A stretch of DNA of 10,301 bases from an uncultured Coriobacteriaceae bacterium (GCA_902783515.1 CACZRK010000308.1:1-10301), one strand, 5' to 3'; positions 1 to 6,491 are shown, counted from the first letter of the stretch. The notes: generated from the sequence alone by a model not told the origin. Program-made: numbers and translations.

Positions 1-119
1 GCCCGAGCATAGGCTGCGCCGGTGGCGAAGTACACCAACCGCCCGTTGGCGCCCAACCACGCGTTGTGGGCACAACCGATGCGACGGGCGACGCGCCGTC
101 GCCACGACGCGTCCAATGA
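1..119. other. Unassigned left edge; possible divergent partial ORF and two inverted repeats
   Basis: No gene is confident here. The minus strand has a frame open to the window edge that reads partly protein-like (about positions 1-78, including HNAWLGANGRLVYF), so a divergent gene could run off the left end. It has no ATG or GTG start and no ribosome binding site that I can see, only TTG codons (for example at 116-114). A plus-strand frame beginning at GTG 22 competes with it and is arginine-rich downstream, so I do not accept it. Two inverted repeats lie here: GTTGTG/CACAAC at 63-68/71-76, and GCGACGG/CCGTCGC at 81-87/96-102 with an 8-nt loop. Confidence 0.2.
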
Positions 120-187
120 CCGCAAAACTATGCGGTTCTGGATTCCCGCAGGATATTGCGGTATCATGAAACCGCAAAAAGATGCGG
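120..187. promoter_or_regulatory. Triple operator array for HipB (CCGCA-N6-TGCGG x3, 26-bp period)
   Basis: Three perfect inverted repeats of the form CCGCA-N6-TGCGG lie at 120-135, 146-161 and 172-187. Starts are exactly 26 bp apart, and the six-base spacers all differ (AAACTA, GGATAT, AAAAGA). A further inverted pair, TTGCGGT (156-162) and ACCGCAA (171-177), links sites two and three. The array ends 73 bp before the hipB ATG and covers the likely promoter. In E. coli, HipB dimers bind multiple inverted-repeat operators upstream of hipBA and repress it; the same role is inferred here, although the sequence is unlike the E. coli operator (TATCC-N8-GGATA). Confidence 0.75.
139..167 (+). promoter_or_regulatory. 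Weak candidate hipBA promoter
   Basis: TATCAT at 162-167 is a good -10-like hexamer between the second and third operator. The best partner at 17-bp spacing, TGGATT at 139-144, is a poor -35. If correct, repressor at any of the three operators would block RNA polymerase. This rests only on hexamer resemblance. Confidence 0.35.
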
Positions 188-260
188 AATCCTGCCGATG
201 CGCGCAGCGGTGCGCGACAGGACACGCCAGGGGTGCGGAGGGACGGGGCGCTTGGACGCG

Positions 261-719
261 ATGGAGATCACGATTCCTCGTCAGGTCGGGCAGTGCGTCC
301 GCGCTGCCCGCAGGGAGCAGGGCCTCACGCAGCGGGAGCTCGCCCGCCGCGCGGGCGTGTCCGAGCGGCTCGTCCTCGCATTGGAGCTGGGCGACGCCCC
401 CGGCATCCAGCTTGACAAGCTGATGAGCGTCACGCAGGCCCTCGGCATCCGCCTGTTCGCGGAGCCACCCCTGCGAGTGGCCGGGCAGGCGATGTGGGAG
501 ACGCCGGTTATGAACGTGCCAAGCGCTGCCGACGCCGCGAAAGCCGACGGGGTCGTCAAGACGGGCGAGAGGCTGGCGTCCGTCGACACGGACGGAGGGC
601 TGGCAACCGCTGGCGAGGCGGCGGGTACGGCGGATAGCGACCAGTTCGACATGCTCGATCGCTATCGCAGCCTGTACGCCGAGCTCGCAAGGGCGACTCG
701 AGAAGGTGGCGTGTCATGA
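261..719 (+). CDS. hipB: HipB-like antitoxin, XRE-family DNA-binding repressor
   Basis: The 152-aa protein starts with a Cro/C1-type helix-turn-helix at about residues 9-65 (GLTQRELARRAGVSERLV is the helix-turn-helix core). This is the HipB fold, which neutralises HipA kinase and represses the operon as a dimer. It precedes hipA and overlaps it by four bases (ATGA). The start is chosen at ATG 261, where the conserved domain begins. The purine-rich GGAGGGAC at 237-244 is rather far from it and better spaced for TTG 252, which would add three residues. Typical HipB is about 70-110 aa. Here the region after residue 70 is an Ala/Gly/Asp-rich linker ending in a probable charged helix (QFDMLDRYRSLYAELARATRE). 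That tail could contact HipA, which is inference. Family assignment is firm because of the hipA neighbour. Confidence 0.85.
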   Translation: MEITIPRQVGQCVRAARREQGLTQRELARRAGVSERLVLALELGDAPGIQLDKLMSVTQALGIRLFAEPPLRVAGQAMWETPVMNVPSAADAAKADGVVKTGERLASVDTDGGLATAGEAAGTADSDQFDMLDRYRSLYAELARATREGGVS

Positions 720-1984
720 CGAGCACGTCGCTCTCCGTCGTCATCTCCCATGTCCCCGCCGGCACCCTGACGCTGGATGATCATGGCGCGCTCTCGTTTC
801 GGTATCGGGACGGGTACCGGGGGACCCCACTCTCGCTTTCCATGCCCGTTTCGAACCGTGCGTACCCGCAGAAGGTCGTGCTGCCGTATTTCCAAGGCCT
901 TCTGCCTGACAGCGAGGCCGTTCGACGGAGTATCGCGAGGCGCTACGACGTGGGGCTGAACAACGTCTTCGCATTGCTCTCCCACATCGGCCTGGACCTC
1001 CCGGGCGGCGTGCAGCTCTGCGCCCCGCATGACCTTGATGATGTCCTGAGGCGGTCAGGCTCATACGAGCCGATCACCGATCGGGAGATCGGGGCTCGCC
1101 TGAGGGGCCTTGACGCGCCAGAGGATTCCTGGGTGGGGATGTCGGAGCATTGGTCCCTTGGCGGCAATCAGGGAAAGTTCGCCCTTGCGTGGCATGACGG
1201 CGTGTGGTGCAGCTGCATGGGCTCTGCCGCGACGACGCACATCTTCAAGAACGGCATCGCCGGCTATCGGCTTCAGGCGCTGAACGAGTTCTTGTGCATG
1301 AGGCTTGCGCGTGCGTGCGGCATCCCCGTCGCCGAGGTGAGCTACGAGGTCTTCGACGGTACCCCCGCGATCATCGTGAGCAGATACGACCGCTTGACCA
1401 CAGCCGACGGCACGGTGGTCAGACTGCATCAGGAGGACCTCTGTCAGGCCCTCCGCGTGCCGCCGCGTCAGAAGTACACCTCCGACGGCGGCCCAGACGC
1501 AAACGCGATCCTCGGCCTTCTTGCAACCACGCCCCAGGCCAAGGAGAACATGAGGCTGTTCACCGTCATGCTCTTCTTCAACTGCCTCATCGGGGCGACC
1601 GACGCGCACGCCAAGAATTACTCGATGCTTCTCCAGGGGGAGGACCGCGCACTGTTGGCGCCGCTCTATGACGTTGCCTCGGCGCTGCCCTATGACTCCC
1701 TGCGGCGCGACGGGCGCCTCGCCATGAGCATCGGTGGGGAGAACAGGCTCGGCCGCATGAGCGTGAATGCTCTTGAGCGGTATGCGCGCAATGGGCACCT
1801 TGAACGTGCGGGCGTCGACGCCGATTGGTGTGTCTCGCTCATGCGGGGTCTCGCCGACCGAATACCGGCAGAGGCGGAGGCTTTGTTTGGCACCCTTGCT
1901 GACGTTGAGGGCATGGCGGAGCTTCAGGCCCACATGGAGGACCCCCTCCGTAGGAACTGCCGCGCCGTCGCGACGGGGCTATAG
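716..1984 (+). CDS. hipA: HipA-family serine/threonine kinase toxin
   Basis: The 422-aa protein has the HipA architecture: an N-terminal subdomain (about 1-105, with LPYFQGLLPDSEAVR) and a kinase-like C-terminal domain. Key positions are visible: the phosphorylatable loop SLGGNQGKFAL with Ser147, ATP-contacting Lys178 in THIFK, VSRYDR at 221-226, catalytic Asp296 in GATDAHAKNY, and metal-binding Asp319 in LAPLYDVASALP. The Asp296-Asp319 spacing of 23 matches E. coli HipA D309-D332, and S147/K178 match S150/K181, so the enzyme looks intact. E. coli HipA phosphorylates glutamyl-tRNA synthetase, halts translation and promotes persistence; the target here is unknown. It is translationally coupled to hipB by an ATGA overlap. 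Length is normal for the family (about 420-440 aa). It could also be a HipA homologue with another kinase substrate. Confidence 0.95.
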   Translation: MTSTSLSVVISHVPAGTLTLDDHGALSFRYRDGYRGTPLSLSMPVSNRAYPQKVVLPYFQGLLPDSEAVRRSIARRYDVGLNNVFALLSHIGLDLPGGVQLCAPHDLDDVLRRSGSYEPITDREIGARLRGLDAPEDSWVGMSEHWSLGGNQGKFALAWHDGVWCSCMGSAATTHIFKNGIAGYRLQALNEFLCMRLARACGIPVAEVSYEVFDGTPAIIVSRYDRLTTADGTVVRLHQEDLCQALRVPPRQKYTSDGGPDANAILGLLATTPQAKENMRLFTVMLFFNCLIGATDAHAKNYSMLLQGEDRALLAPLYDVASALPYDSLRRDGRLAMSIGGENRLGRMSVNALERYARNGHLERAGVDADWCVSLMRGLADRIPAEAEALFGTLADVEGMAELQAHMEDPLRRNCRAVATGL

Positions 1985-2253
1985 CCCCCGCTAGGGCGTC
2001 TGTGCCCGCGGGGCGGCGACGCGCCGCGGTAGCCCCTGCGCCGCGGCGGAGCGACGCTTCGGAATGTGATGGCGAGCCGCTCCTTCGGCAGGCTCATGCG
2101 CTCGCTCGCCCTGAGGATCTCGCGCACGGAGCGGTAGGTCTGCTCGCTCGCCTTGAGCGGGAACCCGTAGGCGGGGCTGCCGGGGTCGACCCACGCGTTG
2201 GAGCAGTGCGTCAGGTACAGGCGCCACGTCCCGCCCTGGAGGCGCAGGCTCAT
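1924..2253 (-). CDS. Weak hypothetical protein or gene remnant
   Basis: From ATG 2253 the minus strand reads 109 codons. The first about 65 residues have balanced, protein-like composition (for example GGTWRLYLTHCSNAWVDPG and YGFPLKASEQTYRSVREI), unlike the Ala/Arg-rich readings in the other frames of the same stretch. After about 2060 the composition turns Arg/Pro-rich and the frame runs into the 3' end of hipA by 61 bp. That suggests either a small gene with an unlikely tail or a truncated remnant. I see no Shine-Dalgarno before ATG 2253. The family is not recognised. It is the only candidate gene in the 1985-2450 gap. Confidence 0.25.
   Translation of the reverse strand: MSLRLQGGTWRLYLTHCSNAWVDPGSPAYGFPLKASEQTYRSVREILRASERMSLPKERLAITFRSVAPPRRRGYRGASPPRGHRRPSGGYSPVATARQFLRRGSSMWA
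1975..2036. terminator. Possible hairpin terminator region after hipA
   Basis: A perfect 14-bp palindrome, GGGGCTATAGCCCC (1975-1988), includes the hipA stop codon TAG. It is followed by a strong hairpin, GCGGCG-ACG-CGCCGC (2013-2027), and a second TAGCCCC (2030-2036). There is no T-run, so an intrinsic terminator is not demonstrated; a structured 3' end or factor-dependent stop is possible. Confidence 0.3.
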
Positions 2254-2371
2254 GGTTACACGAGGTCGACTGTGTCCATGGCGTCGATGATCACGTGAGC
2301 GGCGTGACAGCGACGGTGCGCGTGGGAGACGACGCGACGCCTTAGGTCGCATCCGGCGGGCACGTTACGAA

Positions 2372-2383
2372 ATTGTCGACAAT
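2372..2383. promoter_or_regulatory. Perfect 12-bp palindrome upstream of the toxin operon
   Basis: ATTGTCGACAAT is a perfect palindrome in an otherwise GC-rich gap and overlaps the -35 area of the presumed promoter, a typical repressor or activator position. The binding protein is unknown. Confidence 0.4.
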
Positions 2384-2406
2384 GTGGAGATGATGAGCCC
2401 TACAAT
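2376..2406 (+). promoter_or_regulatory. Candidate promoter of the accessory-toxin operon
   Basis: TACAAT at 2401-2406 matches a sigma-A type -10 at five of six positions. TCGACA at 2376-2381 is a possible -35 at a long 19-bp spacing. The transcript would start near 2413, giving a leader of about 38 nt before ATG 2451. The AT-rich patch here stands out from the surroundings. Confidence 0.45.
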
Positions 2407-2450
2407 ATTCAGCATTGATTCAGGGTCATGTGCGAGAAGCGGAGGACGAG

Positions 2451-4097
2451 ATGGCGACGGAAGCGCGGACGACGGTCGGGCTTGCCGTGGGTTTCGTGAT
2501 GTGCGCGACGCTGCTGTCGCCGATCGCGCCGTCTGTCGCCGGTGCGGACGACGCCGTCTCGCAATCCGTCGTCGACGTTGCCGTGGATGCCTCGGGCTCG
2601 TCCGACGCGGACGCTGCGTCGACTGACGAGGCGTCGGCCGAGGAGGACCTCCCCCATGCCAACCAGCGGTACTACCTGGGAAGCGCCGTGAACACAGGGC
2701 GCGACAACGGCTTCTCGGAATCCCATCCCATCGACGAGAAGGACCCGCACTTCGGCTGGGAGCTGGGGCGGTTCTTCGTGAGCGGGTACACCCGTCAGAC
2801 AAGCGCCGACGACGGCACGCCGGTCTTCCTGAAGAACGTCGGCGACAAGGTTGGTCTGTACTTCAATCTCGAGCAGGACATCGATCGTCTGAACGGCAAT
2901 GACAAGCTCTCGATCAATGACGACGGGAACGGGTCCGACCAGCAGTACGGCATCCGCGAGAGTGACTTTGGGCGGGGCACGCTGATCGTTCGCCACACCG
3001 ACTATCAGAACAACGTCGGCGACCCGATCATCTATACGGACTACCTCTCCGCGCTCGTCACGGGGGCGGACACCGAGATTGACCTGTTCGAGGAGGGCGA
3101 CTACGAGGTCTCCCTTGACTATGAGGTGAAGGACGCGCCCCGGAAGATCCCAGGGGTCAACATCGAGGTCTTCCCGAAGTACGCCAACTACCGCATCTCG
3201 TTCAAGTTCTCGGTGCGCAACGGCAACTGCATGGTCTTTCCCCTTGACTCGCTCACGGGGTCGACGCTCACGAACAAGTCCTGGACGCCCAATGGCTTCC
3301 GCCTTGACCTCGCGCGCTCCCGCTATCTGGACATCGACGTGCGTCGGGAGGAGCTGGACGCCAGCGGCAGCGAGCTCGTCGAGGACACGAGGTTCAACAG
3401 GCCGGCCGCAGACGGCGACGAGTACACGGAGGAAGGCCTTTACGTCATTGACGTGCGCAATCGGTACACCGGTCAGCACACGGAGAAGCAGATCTACGTC
3501 GGCTCCGACGAGGTGATGCGCGCCCACGCCGTCACGGGCGAGCCCATACCCGAGATTCGCGAGCAGCTGGCGGACGGCGCCACGATCGACGAGGACGGCA
3601 ACATCGTCTTGGCGTCAAAGGCCGTCCCCGCCGAGGCGTCTGAGTCGATCGCGTCCGACGGCGCAGGCATGAGCGCAGGCGCTGGCGCATCGTCGTCGAG
3701 CGACCTGACGGCGGATTCCGCGGCGAATGAACGAGAGCAAACGGACACGGTCGCCCAGACGAGAGAGGTGCCCGCATGGGCCGTCGGCGCAATCGTCGCC
3801 GCCGTGGTCGTTGCCGCGGCGATCGTGGCCGTCTTCGTGAGCCGCGCACGCAGGAAGCGCGCGAACGTCGGCGCCGCCGAGACGCCCGGCGTCCCCCTCG
3901 CGTCCGAAGACGTGGGATCGGGCGGGGCGGCTGGGCCGCATGGCGGCACAAGCCCAGATGACGTGCCCGTGACCAGTGGCGGTGACGCACGGGACGACGG
4001 GGATCACGCCGAGGGGAATGGCTGCGACGCGACCTCCGAGGGTTCCGACGGAGACTCCGCTGATGCGGGCGTTCAGGGTGAGGTGACGCGGCGATGA
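2451..4097 (+). CDS. Sec-exported, membrane-anchored accessory protein of the toxin operon
   Basis: This 548-aa protein has no function I can name. The start is ATG 2451, preceded by GGAGG at 2441-2445; an upstream in-frame TTG at 2415 lacks such a site. Residues 1-32 are a signal peptide (MATEART, then a hydrophobic core ending SVAGA). An acidic Ser/Asp/Ala-rich linker (about 33-65) leads to a large extracellular region (about 66-345) rich in Asp, Tyr and Asn, probably beta-rich, with a late segment (EEGLYVIDVRNRYTGQHTEKQIYVG) resembling an Ig-like strand repeat. A disordered stretch leads to one membrane helix (about 443-465), a positive stop (RARRKR) and an acidic cytoplasmic tail of about 80 residues. 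It overlaps the toxin gene by ATGA, so the two are co-translated. I recall similar proteins beside secreted toxins in gut Firmicutes and Coriobacteria, but cannot verify this. A delivery, docking or chaperone role is inferred. Confidence 0.85.
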   Translation: MATEARTTVGLAVGFVMCATLLSPIAPSVAGADDAVSQSVVDVAVDASGSSDADAASTDEASAEEDLPHANQRYYLGSAVNTGRDNGFSESHPIDEKDPHFGWELGRFFVSGYTRQTSADDGTPVFLKNVGDKVGLYFNLEQDIDRLNGNDKLSINDDGNGSDQQYGIRESDFGRGTLIVRHTDYQNNVGDPIIYTDYLSALVTGADTEIDLFEEGDYEVSLDYEVKDAPRKIPGVNIEVFPKYANYRISFKFSVRNGNCMVFPLDSLTGSTLTNKSWTPNGFRLDLARSRYLDIDVRREELDASGSELVEDTRFNRPAADGDEYTEEGLYVIDVRNRYTGQHTEKQIYVGSDEVMRAHAVTGEPIPEIREQLADGATIDEDGNIVLASKAVPAEASESIASDGAGMSAGAGASSSSDLTADSAANEREQTDTVAQTREVPAWAVGAIVAAVVVAAAIVAVFVSRARRKRANVGAAETPGVPLASEDVGSGGAAGPHGGTSPDDVPVTSGGDARDDGDHAEGNGCDATSEGSDGDSADAGVQGEVTRR

Positions 4098-5470
4098 CGC
4101 ACGCGTGGGTTCGCGAGGTTCTGACATGCACTCGACTCGCGATCGCGCTTCTGGCGAGCTGCTGCCTTATCTGCACTGGATATGTTCCAGATGTCAGGGC
4201 GTTCGCGGCGGAGGCGCCTGCGTCCGCGATCGACACGGGCGCCGCCGACGGCCAGGCAACGGCCGACGGCGCGACCGAAGACGTCGTGGATGCCTCGGAG
4301 TTCGTCTCGATCCCCGAGGACCTCGACTTCGCGAGCATGGACAGCGACGAGCTGCTTGAGTACGTCTCGAACACCCTGTACGCGAGCGTCGCGAACAGTC
4401 TGGGTGACGAGGAGAGTGCGGGACTGGAGCTCATCGACGCGCAGGCGACCTATCAGTCGCACGAGTACCTGGAGGAGATGAGGTACAACTCGCAGGCAAA
4501 CGTGTTCTTTGGCCACACGCTTGACGAGCTGAACGCCGAGTTTGAGGGCTCGCGCTATCTCTTCACGCTCGGCGATGACGGGACGACGCAGGTCGTGCCG
4601 CTCGAGCAGGACGCCACGACGTCGTATGAGCATGCATTCGATGACGTCGAGTTCGGCGCGGGCGTCGTGCTCCTGGCTGTCTCGTTCGCCATCCCCGTGA
4701 CTTCGGTGGCGTCTGCTGGCGGGGCGGTCGCCACCGGAGCTTCGGCCATGAACGTCGTGCGCGCGATCGTGTCCGTCGGGGCGAAGAACCCCGCCGACGT
4801 GGCCCTCACGGCGGCGACGGTTGGCCCGGACGTCGCGCACATGGTGACGTCCGCGGCGCGCGGTGATGCGAGGGGCGCCGCCCTCTCCGCGACGGATGCC
4901 GCGCTCTCCATCGTGCCCGTCCCGGGAATCGGGAAGTGCTCCGCGTTCGTGGGAAAGATCGGGAACGGCCTGAGCGACCTCGCGGTGGCGGGCAAGAGTG
5001 CCGCTGTCAAGAACATTGCAAACAATCTGCCAAATAAACTTATTCAAAATACAAAAAATATAGCTACAATCTCAGAAAGAAACAATAATATAACGGAAAA
5101 GAATGGCGTGAAGTTCGAGTGGCGCTTAGTTGCCGGCAGCGACGGGACAATCTACAAGGGCAATTTCCCCAAGTTCGAATCGAAGTGCAACGTGATGCTG
5201 CCGAAAGAGGATCGGCAAGCATCTGACTATATGCAATCTAAATACTGCAACGATCAATTAAAGAATCAGATTATTAAAAATAAAATTGATAAAAGTATAT
5301 TTACTGATGAGCAAATAGAGCAAATCTTGAACGGAGAGACGCCGAGCGGATTCACCTGGCATCACAACGAGCAAGCCGGCCTCATGCAGCTCGTTGACTC
5401 CGCCACCCACATGGGTGCTGGCCATACGGGTGGCAAGCACATCTGGGGCGGCGGCACGGCCAACAGATGA
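4094..5470 (+). CDS. Sec-exported polymorphic toxin with C-terminal HNH/EndoVII (WHH-type) nuclease
   Basis: The 458-aa protein has modular toxin architecture. A signal peptide (1-39) has a hydrophobic core at about 15-29 and probable cleavage near RAFA-AE. An acidic linker leads to a pre-toxin domain (about 75-180, with YQSHEYLEEMRYNSQANVFF and FTLGDDGTTQVV) and a Gly/Ala-rich hydrophobic region (about 187-300). The nuclease occupies the last about 110 residues. Its signature is W422-H423-H424-N425, GLMQLV, H439, and GHTGG at 443-447, the pattern of the WHH branch of HNH/ENDO VII nucleases seen at the ends of Bacillus LXG toxins; metal-dependent cleavage of nucleic acid is expected. ATG 4094 overlaps the upstream stop and has GAGGTGA upstream (4080-4086). 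The SUKH gene downstream supports a toxin-immunity pair. Unlike LXG/WXG toxins it has no type VII N-terminus. Patches at 5021-5100 and 5221-5330 are about 25% G+C, indicating a recombined tip. Target species and DNA/RNA specificity are unknown. Confidence 0.88.
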   Translation: MTHAWVREVLTCTRLAIALLASCCLICTGYVPDVRAFAAEAPASAIDTGAADGQATADGATEDVVDASEFVSIPEDLDFASMDSDELLEYVSNTLYASVANSLGDEESAGLELIDAQATYQSHEYLEEMRYNSQANVFFGHTLDELNAEFEGSRYLFTLGDDGTTQVVPLEQDATTSYEHAFDDVEFGAGVVLLAVSFAIPVTSVASAGGAVATGASAMNVVRAIVSVGAKNPADVALTAATVGPDVAHMVTSAARGDARGAALSATDAALSIVPVPGIGKCSAFVGKIGNGLSDLAVAGKSAAVKNIANNLPNKLIQNTKNIATISERNNNITEKNGVKFEWRLVAGSDGTIYKGNFPKFESKCNVMLPKEDRQASDYMQSKYCNDQLKNQIIKNKIDKSIFTDEQIEQILNGETPSGFTWHHNEQAGLMQLVDSATHMGAGHTGGKHIWGGGTANR

Positions 5471-5505
5471 GCCCTTGGAGCCAGCGCGCATAGTCAGAGA
5501 AGCAA

Positions 5506-5532
5506 GTCTGGCATGAGCACGTGGGGCCAGAC
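5506..5532 (+). other. Inverted repeat between toxin and immunity genes
   Basis: GTCTGGC (5506-5512) and GCCAGAC (5526-5532) form a 7-bp stem with a 13-nt loop in the 82-bp gap between the toxin stop and the immunity start. There is no T-run. It could be an RNA processing or attenuation element, or chance. Confidence 0.35.
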
Positions 5533-5552
5533 GCATGCGGTGAGGGAGAGCC

Positions 5553-6005
5553 ATGAAGATTGGCGCGGGTTGGACGTATGAGAAGCCGCTGACGGGTCCT
5601 GACGTCGTCCGTGACTATGCGCGCTTGTGCGGCGTCGAGCTGCCATGGTGGCTCGTGGATTTCCTTGTTGAGCATAACGCGGGCAGGCCACCCGAGCGCG
5701 AGTTTGAGACTGAGGATGGACGCGCGTGTGTGTTCAAATGTCTCTTCTCCTATGACCCGCACGGCTACGACACGGTCTATGCAGCTCATGACGCGCTGGT
5801 GGATGCGGGTGTTTCGCCCGCGTTGTATCCGATTGGCTGCGATCCCTTCGGCAACATCGTCTGCTTTGACACGGATGAGCATCGGTATGCGTTCGTGGAT
5901 CACGAGACCGGCGACGTCGATGGGATCATCTGCTCGTCGAATCCGGAGCTGTTCCCCTGTCACGCGGACGAAGGTCGTGACGGGGGCGAGGAGAGGAAGA
6001 GATGA
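5553..6005 (+). CDS. SUKH (SMI1/KNR4) family immunity protein
   Basis: The 150-aa cytoplasmic protein lacks a signal peptide. SUKH features are visible: LPWWLVDFLVEHNAGRP at residues 30-46, the core YPIGCDPFGNIVCFD (about 92-106), and a following strand with YAFVDHETGDVDGI (about 111-124). SUKH proteins are immunity proteins that bind and block nuclease toxins, and SUKH partners of WHH-type nucleases are known in Bacillus (YobL/YobK is the example I recall). Position directly after the nuclease tip, on the same strand, fits that role. ATG 5553 follows GAGGGAGAG (5542-5550), a strong ribosome binding site at short spacing. It may have its own translation rate independent of the toxin because the genes do not overlap. 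G+C is a little lower than in the flanking core genes. Being the antidote to the upstream toxin is inferred from context. Confidence 0.85.
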   Translation: MKIGAGWTYEKPLTGPDVVRDYARLCGVELPWWLVDFLVEHNAGRPPEREFETEDGRACVFKCLFSYDPHGYDTVYAAHDALVDAGVSPALYPIGCDPFGNIVCFDTDEHRYAFVDHETGDVDGIICSSNPELFPCHADEGRDGGEERKR

Positions 6006-6100
6006 CGCCGCGAGGGCCGCTGGCACCGCTCCGCGTGGACGCCATTGCGCGTTCGGAATAGTCCCGACGAGCGCCTAGCGGGGTGATGTCTCGCGCGTGG

Positions 6101-6315
6101 CTACGCCCGATGGCGGCGCATCACGGCCGCGACTGTCTCGACGTCCTCAGGCTTGACGAGCGAGGGCATGCGGGGGATGAGGGCCTGCAGGTACGCGTCG
6201 TCAAAGCTGCCCTCGTCCTGCTTGTTGACGTCTCCCGAATGTGCACCTTGGCCCCCTCAAATCTCCCAAACGGCGGGAGCCGCACCATGCCGCACCTCAG
6301 GCCGGGGCGCGCCAC
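6101..6315 (-). pseudogene. Decayed minus-strand gene, C-terminal fragment
   Basis: On the minus strand, the frame ending at TAG 6103-6101 reads a convincing C-terminus from about 6240: SGDVNKQDEGSFDDAYLQAL followed by IPRMPSLVKPEDVETVAAVM. It is rich in acidic and aliphatic residues, unlike neighbouring frames. Going upstream the same frame meets a stop (TGA, 6259-6257), but an adjacent frame continues with a plausible stretch (MVRLPPFGRFEGAKVHIRE, about 6291-6235). This looks like a frameshift near 6235-6245. No intact start or upstream domain is seen, and readings beyond about 6320 are low quality. The family is not recognised. It lies directly beyond the immunity gene, convergent with it, as gene debris often does at the edges of exchanged cassettes. 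Confidence 0.45.
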
Positions 6316-6427
6316 CGCCGATCCCCTCGACCCGTCCCAGCTCGTCGTTCCCCGCGCATGACGCCTTCGCCCGACGGTCCGACGCCCTCCTGCCCGACGG
6401 CTCCCGCGCTCACGCCCTTCATTCCTA

Positions 6428-6490
6428 CCGTGCCGTCCGACGCCGTGCCGTCCGACGTGGCACGCCGTGCGCGACGTCGTGCGCGATGCC
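6428..6490. repeat. Short tandem repeats upstream of the sigma factor gene
   Basis: CCGTGCCGTCCGACG occurs twice in perfect tandem (6428-6442, 6443-6457). Two imperfect 12-mers follow, GTGCGCGACGTC (6467-6478) and GTGCGCGATGCC (6479-6490). They end just before the candidate ECF promoter. They may be protein-binding repeats or simple slippage products in GC-rich noncoding DNA. The rest of 6316-6610 holds nothing else I can support. Confidence 0.5.
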
Positions 6491-6491
6491 G

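Noticed and set aside
1061..1933. Long minus-strand open frame opposite hipA
   Set aside because: It is antisense to a gene with all HipA motifs and has the composition of a GC-rich shadow frame.
2409..3527. 372-codon minus-strand open frame opposite the accessory gene
   Set aside because: The plus strand has a signal peptide, membrane helix and strong ribosome binding site; the minus reading is a Val/Arg-rich mirror of it.
5021..5330. Separate AT-rich inserted gene or IS element inside the toxin
   Set aside because: The reading frame passes through both AT-rich patches uninterrupted and ends in a coherent nuclease motif, so this is module mosaicism and not an insertion.
6002..6061. 19-codon ORF overlapping the immunity stop (ATGA)
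   Set aside because: Too short and featureless to support as a gene, despite the overlap.
1986..6083. 10-bp inverted match CCCCGCTAGG (1986-1995) and CCTAGCGGGG (6074-6083) flanking the toxin cassette, as possible element ends
   Set aside because: Matches of this length are expected by chance many times in 10 kb, there is no transposase or recombinase, and no target-site duplication is visible.
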